In this document: piece after piece, positions 36,651-51,300 of the stretch
Numbering within the stretch: the stretch's first letter is position 1
Layout of the letters: the number at the start of each line of letters is the position of its first letter
Assembly (NCBI GenBank): GCA_033782935.1
Contig: JAWQEG010000623.1
Span: forward strand, 1,196,001-1,260,000
Length of the DNA: 64,000 nucleotides
Reading direction: 5' to 3'
DNA from: Petrolisthes cinctipes
Lineage: Eukaryota; Arthropoda; Malacostraca; Decapoda; Porcellanidae
Position numbers and translations under genes: made by a program
Notes under the pieces: generated by a model
The model's database searches: none
What the model saw: the letters and a program-made list of their open reading frames with translations, nothing else
Told to the model about the DNA's origin: nothing

Positions 36651-37979
36651 CCAGAATTTGAGATATAAACGGGAACAGAAGATGCATGCACTTATCGACT
36701 TTTGGGCACCTAAAAGATCGATTTTCAGTATGTTTTTGGCCTGTATTTTGAAAATACTCTAACACGGAGTAGGCATGTACAGATCCTTTTTGGGACCCCT
36801 AAATATCGAAGTTTCGGGTGTTTTGGGACTGAATTTGAGATATCGACTTTTTGGCACCTAAATTATCGATTTTTAGCATGTTTTTAGCCTATATTTTGAA
36901 AATATTCAAGCAATGAGTAGGCATTTACAGATTGCTTATGGGACCCCAAAATATTGAATTTTCGGGTGTTTTGAGCCTGAATTTGAGATATAAATGGGTA
37001 CAGAAGATACATGCACATATTGACTTTGGGCATCTAAAACATCGATTTTGATCATGTTTTGGGCCTGTATTTTGAAAATACTCTAACACGGAGTAGGCAT
37101 GTACAGATCGCTTCTGGGACCCCAAAATATCGAATTTTCGGGTGTTTTGGGCCTGAATTTGAGATATCGCCTTTACTCACCTAAAATATCGATTTTTAGC
37201 ATGTTTTGAGCCTATATTTTGAAAATATTCTAGCACTGAGTAGGCATGTACAGATCGATTCTGAGACCCAAAAATATCAAATTTTCGGGTGTTTTGAGCT
37301 TGAATTTGAGATATAAACGAGTACAGAAGATGCATGCACATATCGACTTTTGGGCACATAAAATATCGATTTTTAGCATGTTTTTGAGCCTATATTTTGA
37401 AAACATTCTAGCACTGAGTAGGCATGTACAGATCGCTTCTGGGACCCCTAAATATCGAATTTTCGGGTGTTTTGGGCCTTAATTTGAGATATCGACTTTT
37501 TGGCACCTAAAATATCGATTTTTAGCATGTTTTGAGACTATATTTTGAAAATATTCTAGCACTGAGTAGGCATGTACAGATCGCTTCTGAGACCCCAAAA
37601 TATCGAATTTTCGGGTGTTTTGAGCTTGAATTTGAGATATAAACGAGTAGAGAAGATGCATGCACATATCGACTTTTGGGCACCTAAAATATCGATTTTG
37701 AGCATGTTTTGAGTTTATATTTTTGAAAAAATTCTAGCACTGAGTAGGCATGTACAGATCGCTTCTAGGATACCAAAATATCGAGTTTTCGGGTGTTTAG
37801 GGCCAGAATTTGAGATATAAACGAGTACAGAAGATGCATGCACATATCGACTTTTGGGCACCTAAAAGATCGATTTTGAGCATGTTTTGAGCCTATATTT
37901 TGAAAATATTCAAGCAATGAGTAGGCATGTACAGATTGCTACTGGGACCCAGAAATATTGAATTTTCGGGTGTTTTGAG
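36651..37979 (+). repeat. 1329-bp higher-order block, copy 1
   Basis: Matches 37980 to about 39200 at offset 1329. Shared variants include AAACGGGAACAGAAG, ATCCTTTTTGGGACC, CGAAGTTTCGGG, ATTCAAGCAATGAGTAGGC, TTTGATCATG, CTTTACTCACC, GATCGATTCTGAGACC and TTTATATTTTTGAAAAAATTC. Confidence 0.83.
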
Positions 37980-39200
37980 CCAGAATTTGAGATATAAACG
38001 GGAACAGAAGATGCATGCACTTATCGACTTTTGGGCACCTAAAAGATCGATTTTCAGTATGTTTTTGGCCTGTATTTTGAAAATACTCTAACACGGAGTA
38101 GGCATGTACAGATCCTTTTTGGGACCCCTAAATATCGAAGTTTCGGGTGTTTTGGGACTGAATTTGAGATATCGACTTTTTGGCACCTAAATTATCGATT
38201 TTTAGCATGTTTTTAGCCTATATTTTGAAAATATTCAAGCAATGAGTAGGCATTTACAGATTGCTTATGGGACCTCAAAATATTGAATTTTCGGATGTTT
38301 TGAGCCTGAATTTGAGATATAAATGGGTACAGAAGATACATGCACATATTGACTTTGGGCATCTAAAACATCGATTTTGATCATGTTTTGGGCCTGTATT
38401 TTGAAAATACTCTAACACGGAGTAGGCATGTACAGATCGCTTCTGGGACCCCAAAATATCGAATTTTCGGGTGTTTTGGGCCTGAATTTGAGATATAGCC
38501 TTTACTCACCTAAAATATCGATTTTTAGCATGTTTTGAGCCTATATTTTGAAAATATTCCAGCACTGAGTAGGCATGTACAGATCGATTCTGAGACCCAA
38601 AAATATCAAATTTTCGGGTGTTTTGAGCTTGAATTTGAGATATAAACGAGTACAGAAGATGCATGCACATATCGACTTTTGGGCACATAAAATATCGATT
38701 TTTAGCATGTTTTTGAGCCTATATTTTGAAAACATTCTAGCACTGAGTAGGCATGTACAGATCGCTTCTGGGACCCCTAAATATCGAATTTTCGGGTGTT
38801 TTGGGCCTTAATTTGAGATATCGACTTTTTGGCACCTAAAATATCGATTTTTAGCATGTTTTGAGACTATATTTTGAAAATATTCTAGCACTGAGTAGGC
38901 ATGTACAGATCGCTTCTGAGACCCCAAAATATCGAATTTTCGGGTGTTTTGAGCTTGAATTTGAGATATAAACGAGTAGAGAAGATGCATGCACATATCG
39001 ACTTTTGGGCACCTAAAATATCGATTTTGAGCATGTTTTGAATTTATATTTTTGAAAAAATTCTAGCACTGAGTAGGCATGTACAGATCGCTTCTAGGAT
39101 ACCAAAATATCGAGTTTTCGGGTGTTTAGGGCCAGAATTTGAGATATAAACGGGTACAGAAGATGCATGCACATATCGACTTTTGGGCACCTAAAAGATC
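37980..39200 (+). repeat. 1329-bp higher-order block, copy 2
   Basis: Differs from copy 1 at a handful of bases, for example ACCTCAAAAT for ACCCCAAAAT, GATATAGCC for GATATCGCC, ATTCCAGC for ATTCTAGC and GAATTTATA for GAGTTTATA. A further partial copy of the block's last monomers is at about 39480-39900, with extra changes. The right edge is approximate. Confidence 0.8.
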
Positions 39201-40723
39201 GATTTTCAGTATGTTTTTGGCCTGTATTTTGAAAATACTCTATCACGGAGTAGGCATGTACAGATCGCTTCTGGGACCCCAAAATATCGAATTTTCGGGT
39301 GTTTTGAGCCTGAATTTGAGATATAAACGGGTACTGAAGATGCATGCACATATCGGCTTTTGGGCACCTAAAACATCGATTTTTAGCATGTTTTGGGCCT
39401 GTATTTTGTCAATACTCTAACACGGAGTTGGAATGTACAGATCGCTTCTGGGACCCCAAAATATCGAATTTTCGGGTGTTTTGGGCCTTAATTTGAGATA
39501 TCGACTTTTTGGCACCTAAAATATCGATTTTTAGCATGTTTTGAGACTATATTTTGAAAATATTCTAGCACTGAGTAGGCATGTACAGATCGCTTCTGAG
39601 ACCCCAAAATATCGAATTTTCGGGTGTTTTGAGCTTGAATTTGAGATATAAACGACTAGAGAAGATGCATGCACATATCGACTTTTGGGTACCTAAAATA
39701 TCGATTTTGAGCATGTTTTGAGTTTATATTTTTAAAAAAATTCTAGCACTGAGTAGGCATGTACAGATCGCTTCTAGGATACCAAAATATCGAGTTTTCG
39801 GGTGTTTAGGGCCAGAATTTGAGATATAAACGGGTACAGTAGATGCATGCACATATCGACTTTTGGGCACCTAAAAGATCGATATTCAGTATGTTTTTGG
39901 CCTGTATTTTGAAAATACTATAACACGGAGTAGGCATGTACAGATCGCTTCTGGGACCCCTAAATATCGAATTTTCGGGTGTTTTGGGCCTTAATTTGAG
40001 ATATCGACTTTTTGGCACCTAAAACATCGATTTTTAGCATGTTTTTAGCCTATATTTTGAAAATATTCTAGCACTGAGTAGGCATGTACAGATTGCTTCT
40101 GGGACCCCAAAATATTGAATTTTCGGGTGTTTAGGGCCAGAATTTGAGATATAAACGGGTACAGAAGAAGCATGCACATATCGACTTTTTCGCACCTAAA
40201 AGATCGATTTTCAGTATGTTTTTGGCCTGTATTTTGAAAATATTCTAGCACTGAGTAGCCATGTACAGATTGCTTCTGGGACCCCTAAATATCGAATTTT
40301 CGGGTGTTTTGGGCCTTAATTTGAGATATCGCCTTTACGCACCTAAAATATCGATTTTTAGCATGTTTTGAGCCTATATTTTGAAAATATTCTAGCACTG
40401 AGTAGGCATGTACAGATCGCTTCTGGGACCCCAAAATATCGAATTTTCGGGTGTTTTGAGCCTGAATTTGAGATATCATCGGGTACTGAAGATGCATGCA
40501 CATATCGACTTTTGGGCACCTAAAACATCGATTTTGAGCATGTTTTGGGCCTGTATTTGAAAATACTCTAACACGGAGTAGGCATGTACAGATCGCTTCT
40601 GGGATCCCAAAATATCGAATTTTCGGGTGTTTTGGGCCTTAATTTGAGATATCGACTTTTTGGCACCTAAAATATCGATTTTTATCATGTTTTTAGCCTA
40701 TATTTTCAAAATATTCTAGCACT

Positions 40724-40780
40724 GAGTAACATTGATTTTGAGCATGTTTTGGGCCTCTATTTTGAAAATATTCTAACACG
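40724..40780 (+). repeat. Truncated monomer (57 bp)
   Basis: CACTGAGTA is joined directly to ACATTGATTTTGAGCATG, removing about 120 bp of a long monomer: most of the leader, all of the first half and the start of the second half. Flanking monomers are normal. Confidence 0.8.
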
Positions 40781-43440
40781 GAGTAGGCATGTACAGATCG
40801 CTTATGGGACCCCAAAATATCGAATTTTCGGGTGTTTTGGGCCTGAATTTGAGATATCGCCTTTACGCACCTAAAATATCGATTTTTAGCATGTTTTGAG
40901 CCTATATTTCGAAAATATTCTAGCACTGAGTAGGCATGTACAGATCGCTTCTGGGGCCCCTAAATATAGAATTTTCGGGTGTTTTGGGCCTTAATTTGAG
41001 ATATCGACTTTTTGGCACCTAAAACATCGATTTTGAGCATGTTTTTGGGCCTGTATTTTGTAAATACTCTAACACGGAGTAGGCATGTACAGATCGCTTG
41101 TGGGACCCCATAATATCGAATTTTCGGGTGTTTTGAGACTGAATTTGAGATATCGACTTTTTGGCACCTAAAAGATCGATTTTTAGCATGTTTTTAGCCT
41201 ATATTTTGAAAATATTCTAGCACTGAGTAGGCATGTACAGATTGCTTCTGGGACCCCAAAATATTGAATTTTTGTGTGTTTTGAGCCTGAATTTGAGATT
41301 TAAACGGGTACAGAAGATACATGCACATATTGACTTTGGGCATCTAAAATATCGATTTTCAGCATGTTTTTGCATGTATTTTGAAAATACTCTAACACGG
41401 AGTAGGCATGTACAGATAGCTTCTGGGACCCCAAAATATTGAATTTTCGGGTGTTTCGGGCCAGAATTTGATATATAAACGGGTACAGAAGATGCAAGCA
41501 CATATCGACTTTTGGGCACCTAAAAGATCGATTTTTAGTATGTTTTTTTGCCTGTATTTTGAAAATACTCGAACACGGAGTAGGCATGTACAGATCGCTT
41601 CTGGGACCCCTAAATATCGAATTTTCGGGTGTTTTGGGACTGAATTTGAGATATCTACTTTTTGGCACCTAAAAGATCGATTTTTAGCATGTTTTTAGCC
41701 TATATTTTGAAAATATTCTAGCACTGAGTAGGCATGTACAGATTGCTTCTGGGACCCCAAAATATTTAATTTTCGGGTGTTTTGAGCCTGAATTTGAGAT
41801 ATATACGGGTTCTGAAGATCCATGCACATATCGACTTTTGGGCACCTAAAACATCGATTTTGAGCATGTTTTTGGGCCTGTATTTTGTAAAAACTCTAAC
41901 ACGGAGTAGGCATGTACAGATCGCTTCTGGGGCCCCTAAATATCGAATTTTCGGGTGTTTTGGGCCTTAATTTGAGATATCGACTTTTTGGCACCTAAAA
42001 CATCGATTTTGAGCATGTTTTTGGGCCTGTATTTTGTAAATACTCAAACACGGAGTAGGCATGTACAGATCGCTTCTGGGACCCCATAATATCGAATTTT
42101 CGGGTGTTTTGAGACTGAATTTGAGATATCGACTTTTTGGCACCTAAAAGATCGATTTTTAGCATGTTTTTAGCCTATATTTTGAAAATATTCTAGCACT
42201 TAGTAGGCATGTACAGATTGCTTCTGGGACCCCAAAATATTGAATTTTCGTGTGTTTTGAGCCTGAATTTGAGATTTAAACGGGTACAGAAGATACATGC
42301 ACATATTGACTTTGGGCATCTAAAATATCGATTTTCAGAATGTTTTGGGAATGTATTTTGAAAATACTCTAACACGGAGTAGGCATGTACAGATAGCTTC
42401 TGGGACCCCAAAATATCGAATTTTAGGGTGTTTCGGGCCAGAATTTGAGATATAAACGGGTACAGAAGATGCAAGCACATATCGACTTTTGGGCACCTAA
42501 AAGATCGATTTTTAGCATGTTTTTAGCCTATATTTTGAAAATATTCTAGCACTTAGTAGGCATGTACAGATTGCTTCTGGGACCCCAAAATATCGAATTT
42601 TCGGGTGTTTTGAACCTGAATTTGAGATATAAACGGGTACTGAAGATGCATGCACATATTGAATTTTGGGCACCTAAAACATCGATTTTGAGCATGTTTT
42701 GGGCCTGTATTTGAAAATACTCTAACACGGAGTAGGCATGTACAGATCGCTTCTGGGATCCCAAAATATCGAATTTTCGGGTGTTTTCGGCCTGAATTTC
42801 AGATATCGCCTTTACGCACCTAAAACATCGATTTTTAGCATGTTTTGAGCCTATATTTCGAAAATATTCTAGCACTGAGTAGGCATGTACAGATATCTTC
42901 TGGGACCCCTAAATATCGAATTTTCGGGTGTTTTGGGCCTGAATTTGAGATATCGACTTTTTGGCACCTAAAACATCGATTTTGAGCATGTTTTTGGGCC
43001 TGTATTTTGTAAATACTCTAACACGGAGTAGGCATGTACAGATCGCTTCTGGGACCCCATAATATCGAATTCTCGGGTGTTTTAGGCCTTAATTTGAGAT
43101 ATCGCCTTTACGCACCTAAAATATCGATTTTTCGCATGTTTTGAGCCTATATTTTGAAAATATTCTAGCACTGAGTAGGCATGTACAGATCGCTTCTGGG
43201 ACCCCAAAATATCGAATTTTCGGGTGTTTTGAGCCTGAATTTGAGATATAAATGGGTTCTGAAGATGCATGCACATATCGACTTTAGGGCACCTAAAACA
43301 TCGATTTTGAGCATGTTTTGGGCCTGTATTTGAAAATACTCTAACACGGAGTAGGCATGTACAGATCGCTTCTGGGATCCCAAAATATCGAATTTTCGGG
43401 TGTATTGGGCATGAATTTGAGATATCGCCTTTACGCACCT

Positions 43441-44365
43441 AAAATATCGATTTTTAGCATGTTTTTAGCCTATATTTTGAAAATATTCTAGCACTGAGAA
43501 GGCATGTACAGATCGCTTCTGGGACCCCTAAATATCGAATTTTCGGGTGTTTTGGGCCTTAATTTGAGATATCGACTTTTTGGCACCTAAAAGATCGATT
43601 TTTAGCATGTTTTTAGCCTATATTTTGAAAATATTCTAGCACTGAGTAGGCATGTACAGATTGCTTCTGGGACCCCAAAATATTGAATTTTCGTGTGTTT
43701 TGAGCCTGAATTTGAGATTTAAACGGGTACAGAAGATACATGCACATATTGACTTTGGGCATCTAAAATATCGATTTTCAGCATGTTTTGCGCATGTATT
43801 TTGAAAATACTCTAACACGGAGTAGGCATGTACGGATAGCTTCTGGGACCCCAAAATATCGAATTTTCGGGTGTTTCGGGCCAGAATTTGAGATATAAAC
43901 GGGTACAGAAGATGCAAGCACATATCGACTTTTGGGCACCTAAAATATCGATTTTCAGTATGTTTTTGGCCTGTATTTTGAAAATACTCTAACACGGAGT
44001 AGGCATGTACAGATCGCTTCTGGGACCCCTAAATATCGAATTTTCGGGTGTTTTGGGACTGAATTTGAGATATCTACTTTTTGGCACCTAAAAGATCGAT
44101 TTTTAGCATGTTTTTAGCCTATATTTTGAAAATATTCTAGCACTCAGTAGGCATGTACTGATTGCTTCTGGGATCCCAAAATATTTAATTTTCGGGTGTT
44201 TTGAGCCTGAATTTGAGATATAAACGGGTACTGAAGATCCATGCACATATCGACTTTTGGGCACCTAAAACATCGATTTTGAGCATGTTTTTGGGCCTGT
44301 ATTTTGTAAAAACTCTAACACGGAGTAGGCATGTACAGATCGCTTCTGGGACCCCATAATATCGA
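43441..44365 (+). repeat. Higher-order block repeated 3804 bp downstream
   Basis: Matches 47245-48169. Rare shared variants include CACTGAGAAGGCATG, GAGATTTAAACGGG, TTTTGCGCATGTA, GTACGGATAGCTTC, GTGTTTCGGGCCAG, CACTCAGTAGG and GATCCCAAAATATTTAATT. Confidence 0.78.
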
Positions 44366-47244
44366 ATTCTCGGGTGTTTTGGGCCTGAATTTCAGATATC
44401 GCCTTTACGCACCTAAAATATCGATTTTTAGCATGTTTTGAGCCTATATTTCGAAAATATTCTAGCACTGAGTAGGCATGTACAGATCGCTTCTGGGACC
44501 CCTAAATATCGAATTTTCGGGTGTTTTGGGTCTGAATTTGAGATATCGACTTTTTGGCACCTAAAACATCGATTTTGAGCATGTTTTTGGGCCTGTATTT
44601 TGTAAATACTCTAACAAGGAGTAGGCATGTACAGATCGCTTCTGGGACCCCATAATATCGAATTCTCGGGTGTTTTAGGCCTTAATTTGAGATATCGCCT
44701 TTACGCACCTAAAATATCGATTTTTAGCATGTTTTGAGCCTATATTTTGAAAACATTCTAGCACTGAGTAGGCATGTACAGATCGCTTCTGGGACCCCAA
44801 AATATCGAATTTTCGGGTGTTTTGAGCCTGAATTTGAGATATAAACGAGTATAGAAGATGCATACACATATTGACTTTGGGCACCAAAAATATCGATTTT
44901 CAGCATGTTTTGGGCCTGAATTTTGAAAATACTCTAACACGGAGTAGGCATGTACAGATCGCTTCTGGGACCCCAAAATATCGAATTTTCGGGTGTTTAG
45001 GGCCAGAATTTGAGATATAAACGGGTACAGAAGATGCATGCACATATCGACTTTTGAGCACCTAAAAGATCGATTTTCAGTATGTTTTTGGCCTGTATTA
45101 TGAAAATACTCTAACACGGAGTAGGCATGTACAGATCGCTTTTGGGACCCCAAAATATCGAATTTTCGGGTGTTTTGAGCCTGAATTTGAGATATAAACG
45201 AGTATAGAAGATGCATACACATATTGACTTTGGGCACCAAAAATATCGATTTTCAGCATGTTTTGGGCCTGAATTTTGAAAATACTCTAACACGGAGTAG
45301 GCATATACAGATCGCTTCTGGAACCCCTAAATATAGAATTATCGGGTGTTTTGGGACTGAATTTGAGATATCGACTTTTTGGCACCTAAAAGATCGATTA
45401 TTAGCATGATTTTAGCCTATATTTTGAAAATATTCTAGCACTGAGTAGGCATGTACAGATTGCTTCTGGGACCCCAAAATATTGAATTTTCGGGAGTTTT
45501 GAGCCTGAATTTGAGATATAAACGGGTACAGAAGATGCATGCACATATCGACTTTTGGGCACTTAAAATATCGATTTTGAGCATGTTTTGAGCCTATATT
45601 TTGAAAACATTCTAGCACTGAGTAGGCATGTACAGATCACTTCTGGGACCCCAAAATATCGAATTTTCGGGTGTTTAGGGCCAGAATTTGAGATATAAAC
45701 GAGTATAGAAGATGGATACACATATTGACTTTGGGCACCAAAAACATCGATTTTCAGCATGTTTTGGGCCTGAATTTTGAAAATACTCTAACACGGAGTA
45801 GGCATGTACAGATTGCTTTTGGGACCCCAAAATATCGAATTTTCGGGTGTTTTGAGCCTGAATTTGAGATATAAACAGGTACTGAAGATGCATGCACAAT
45901 CGACTTTTGAGCACCTTAAAGATCGATTTTCAGTATGTTTTTGGCCTGTATTTTGAAAATACTCTATCACGGAGTAGGCATGTACAGATCGCTTCTGGGA
46001 CACCAAAATATCGAATTTTCGGGGGTTTTGAGCCAGAATTTGAGATATAAACGGGTACTGAAGATGCTTGCACATATCGACTTTTGGGCACCTAAAACAT
46101 CGATTTTCAGTATGTTTTTGGCCTGTATTTTGAAAATACTCTAACACGGAGTAGGCATGTACAGATTACTTCTGGGACCCCAAAATATTGAATTTTCGGG
46201 TGTTTTGAGCCTGAATTTGAGATATAAACGGGTACTGAAGATGCATACCCATATCAACTTTTTGGCACCTAAAACATCGATTTTGAGCATGTTTTGGGCC
46301 TGTATTTTGAAAATACTCTAACACTGAGTAAGCATGTACAGATCGCTTCTGGGACCCCAAAATATCGAATTTTCGGGTGTTTTGAGCCTGAATTTGAGAT
46401 ATAAACGAGTATAGAAGATGCATACACATATTGACTTTGGGCATCTAAAATATCGATTTTCAGTTTGTTTTTGGCCTGTATTTTGAAAATACTCTAACAC
46501 GGAGTAGGCATGTACAGATTGCTTTTGGGACCCCAAAATATCGAATTTTCGGGTGTTTTGAGCCTGAATTTGAGATATAAACAGGTACTGAAGATGCATG
46601 CACATATCGACTTTTTGGCACCTAAAAAACCGATTTTGAGCATGTTTTGGGCCTGTATTTTGAAAATACTCTAAAGCAGAGTATGCATGTACAGATCGCT
46701 TCTGGGACCCCTAAATATCGAATATTCGGGTGTTTTGGGCTTTAATTTGAGATATCGACTTTTTGGCACCTAAAATACCGATTTTTAGCATGTTTTTGGC
46801 TTATATTTTGAAAATATACTAGCACTGAGTAGGCATGTACAGATTGCTTCTGGGACCCCAAAATATTGAATTTTCGGGTGTTTTGAGCCTAAAATTTGAG
46901 ATATAAACGGGTACAGAAAATATATGCACATATTAACTTTGGGCATCTAAAATATCGATTTTCAGCATGTTTTAGGCATGTATTGTGAAAATACTCTAAC
47001 ACGGAGTAGGCATGTACAGATCGCTTCTGGGACCCCTAAATATCGAATTTTCGGGTGTTTTGGGCCTGAATTTGAGATATCGACTTTTTGGCACCTAAAA
47101 CATCGATTTTGAGCATGTTTTTGGGCCTGTATTTTGTAAATACTCTAACACGGAGTAGGCATGTACAGATCGCTTCTGGGACCCCATAATATCGAATTCT
47201 CGGGTGTTTTAGGCCTTAATTTGAGATATCGCCTATACGCACCT

Positions 47245-48169
47245 AAAATATCGATTTTTCGCATGTTTTAAGCCTATATTTTGAAAATATTCTAGCACTG
47301 AGAAGGCATGTACAGATCGCTTCTGGGACCCCTAAATATCGAATTTTCGGGTGTTTTGGGCCTTAATTTGAGATATCGACTTTTTGGCACCTAAAAGATC
47401 GATTTTTAGCATGTTTTTAGCCTATATTTTGAAAATATTCTAGCACTGAGTAGGCATGTACAGATTGCTTCTGGGACCCCAAAATATTGAATTTTCGTGT
47501 GTTTTGAGCCTGAATTTGAGATTTAAACGGGTACAGAAGATACATGCACATATTGACTTTGGGCATCTAAAATATCGATTTTCAGCATGTTTTGCGCATG
47601 TATTTTGAAAATACTCTAACACGGAGTAGGCATGTACGGATAGCTTCTGGGACCCCAAAATATCGAATTTTCGGGTGTTTCGGGCCAGAATTTGAGATAT
47701 AAACGGGTACAGAAGATGCAAGCACATATCGACTTTTGGGCACCTAAAATATCGATTTTCAGTATGTTTTTGGCCTGTATTTTGAAAATACTCTAACACG
47801 GAGTAGGCATGTACAGATCGCTTCTGGGACCCCTAAATATCGAATTTTCGGGTGTTTTGGGACTGAATTTGAGATATCTACTTTTTGGCACCTAAAAGAT
47901 CGATTTTTAGCATGTTTTTAGCCTATATTTTGAAAATATTCTAGCACTCAGTAGGCATGTACAGATTGCTTCTGGGATCCCAAAATATTTAATTTTCGGG
48001 TGTTTTGAGCCTGAATTTGAGATATAAACGGGTACTGAAGATCCATGCACATATCGACTTTTGGGCACCTAAAACATCGATTTTGAGCATGTTTTTGGGC
48101 CTGTATTTTGTAAAAACTCTAACACGGAGTAGGCATGTACAGATCGCTTCTGGGACCCCATAATATCGA
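47245..48169 (+). repeat. Second copy of the 3804-bp-spaced block
   Basis: Partner of 43441-44365. Similarity ends near CCCCATAATATCGAATT, after which the first copy continues with CTCGGGTGTTTTGGGCC and this one with TTCGGGTGTTTAGGGCC. Confidence 0.75.
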
Positions 48170-50101
48170 ATTTTCGGGTGTTTAGGGCCAGAAATTGAGA
48201 TATCGACTTTTTGGCACCTAAAACATCGATTTTGAGCATGTTTTTGGGACTGTATTTTGTAAATACTCTAACAAGGAGTAGGCATGTACAGATCGCTTCT
48301 GGGACCCCATAATATCGAATTCTCGGGTGTTTTAGTCCTTAATTTGAGATATCGCCTTTACGCACCTAAAATATCGATTTTTAGCATGTTTTGGGCCTGA
48401 ATTTTGAAAATACTCTAACACGGAGTAGGCATGTACAGATCGCTTCTGGGACCCCAAAATATCGAATTTTCGGGTGTTTAGGGCCAGAATTTGAGATATA
48501 AACGGGTACAGAAGATGCATGCACATATCGACTTTTGAGCACCTAAAAGATCGATTTTCAGTATGTTTTTGGCCTGTATTATGAAAATACTCTAACACGG
48601 AGTAGGCATGTACAGATCGCTTTTGGGACCCCAAAATATCGAATTTTCGGGTGTTTTGAGCCTGAATTTGAGATATAAACGGGTACTGAAGATGCATACC
48701 CATATCAACTTTTGGGCACCTAAAACATCGATTTTGAGCATGTTTTGGGCCTGAATTTTGAAAATACTCTAACACGGAATAGGCATGTACAGATCGCTTC
48801 TGGGACCCCAAAATATCGAATTTTCGGGTCTTTTGAGCCTGAATTTGAGATATTAACGAGTATAGAAGATGCATACACATATCGACTTTTGAGCACCTAA
48901 AAGATCGATTTTCAGTATGTTTTTGGCCTGTATTATGAAAATACTCTAACACAGAGTAGGCATGTACAGATCGCTTCTGGGACCCCATAATATCGAATTT
49001 TCGGGTGTTTTGGGCCTGAATTTGAGATATCGCCTTTACGCACCTTAAATATCGATTTTTAGCATGTTTTGAGCCTATATTTTGAAAATATTCTAGCACT
49101 GAGTAGGCATGTACAGATCGCTTCTGGGACCCCTAAATATCGAATTTTCGGGTGTTTTGGGCCTTAATTTGAGATATCGACTTTTTGGCACCTAAAATAT
49201 CGATTTTTAGCATGTTTTTAGCCTATATTTTGAAAATATTCTAGCACTGTGTAGGCATGTACAGATCGCTTCTGGGATCCCAAAATATCGAATTTTCGGG
49301 TGTTTAGGGCCAGAATTTGAGATATAAACGGGTACAGAAGATGCATGCATATATCGACTTTTGGGCACCTAAAAGATCGATTTTCAGTATGTTTTTGGCC
49401 TGTATTTTGAAAATACTCTAACACGGAGTAGGCATGTACAGATTGCTTCTGGGACCCCAAAATATCGAATTTTCGGGTGTTTTGGGCCTTAATTTGAGAT
49501 ATAAACGGGTACAGAAGATACATGCACATATTGACTTTGGGAATCTAAAATATCGATTTTCAGCATGTTTTGGGCATCTATTTTGAAAATACTCTAACAC
49601 GGAGTAAGCATGTACAGATCGCTTTTGGGATCCCTAAATATAGAATTTTCGGGTGTTTTGGGCCTGAATTTGAGATATCGCCTTTACGCACCTAAAATAT
49701 CGATTTTTAGCATGATTTGAGCTTATATTTTGAAAATATTCTAGCACTGAGTAGGCATGTGCAGATTGCTTCTGGGACCCCTAAATATTGAATTTTCGGG
49801 TGTTTTGAGACTGAATTTGAGATATAAACGGGTACAGAAGACACATGTACATATTGACTTTGGGCATCTAAAATATCGATTTTCAGCATGTTTTAGGCCT
49901 GTATTTTGAAAATACTCTAACACGAAGTAGGCATTTACAGATCGCTTCTGGGACCCCAAAATATCGAATTTTCGGGTATTTTGAGCCTGAATTTAAGATA
50001 TAAACGGGTACAGATGATGCATGCACATATCGACTTTTGGGCACCTATAATATCGATTTTGAGCCTGTTTTGAGCCTATATTTTAAAAACATTCTAGCAC
50101 T

Positions 50102-50336
50102 GAGTAGGCATGTACAGATCGCTTGTGGGACCCCAAAATATTGAATTTTCGGATGGTTTGAGCCTGAATTTGAGATATAAACGAGTATAGAAGATGCATA
50201 CACATATTGACTTTGGGCACCAAAAATATCGATTTTCAGGATGTTTTGGGCCTGAATTTGAGATATCGCCTATACGCACCTAAAATATCGATTTTTAGCA
50301 TGTTTTGAGCCTATATTTTGAAAATATTTTAGCACT
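50102..50336 (+). repeat. 235-bp monomer with an extra hybrid half-unit
   Basis: The interval between successive GAGTAGG landmarks is 235 bp instead of 147 or 177. The extra segment, 50217-50275, begins as a second half (GCACCAAAAATATCGATTTTC, first 20 bases shared) but after TTTTGGGCCTGAATTTGAG continues as a short-type first half (ATATCGCCTATAC). It is therefore an h2/h1 recombinant. Confidence 0.75.
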
Positions 50337-51300
50337 GAGTAGGTATGTACAGATCGCTTCTGGGACCCCTAAATATCGAATTTTCGGGTGTTTTGGGCCT
50401 TAATTTGAGATATCGACTTTTTGGCACCTAAAATATCGATTTTTAGCATGTTTTTAGCATATATTTTGAAAATATTCTAGCACTGAGTAGGCATGTACAG
50501 ATCGCTTCTGGGACCCAAAAATATCGAATTTTTGGGTGTTTTGAGCTTGAATTTGAGATATAAACGAGTACAGAAGATGCATGCACATATCGACTTTTGG
50601 GCACCTAAAATATCGATTTTGAGCATGTTTTGAGCCTATACTTTGAAAACATTCTAGCACTGAGTAGGCATGTACAGATTGCTTCTGGGACCCCTAAATA
50701 TCGAATTTTCGGGTGTTTTGGGCCTTAATTTGAGATATCGACGTTTTGGCACCTAAAAGATCGATTTTTAGCATGTTTTTAGCCTATATTTTGAAAATAT
50801 TCTAGCACTGAGTAGGCATGTAAAGATATCTTCTGGGACCCCAAAATATTGAATTTTCGGGTGTTTTGAGCCTGAATTTGAGATATAAACCGGTTAAAGA
50901 AGATACATGCACATATTGACTTTGGGCATATAAAATATCGATTTTCATCATGTTTAGGGCATGTATTTTGAAACTACTCTAACACGGAGTAGGCATGTAC
51001 AGATCGCTTCTGGGACCCCTAAATATCGAATTTTCGGGTGTTTTGGGACTGAATTTGAAATATAAACGGGTACTGAAGATGCATGCACATATCGACATTT
51101 TGGCACGTAAAACATCGATTTTGAGCATGTTTTGGGTCTGTATTTTGAAAATACTCTAACACGGAGTAGGCATGTACAGATCGCTTCTGGGACCCCAAAA
51201 TATCGAATTTTCGGGTGTTTTGGGCCTGAATTTGAGATATCGCCTATACGCACCTAAAATATCGATTTTTAGCATGTTTTGAGCCTATATTTTGAAAATA

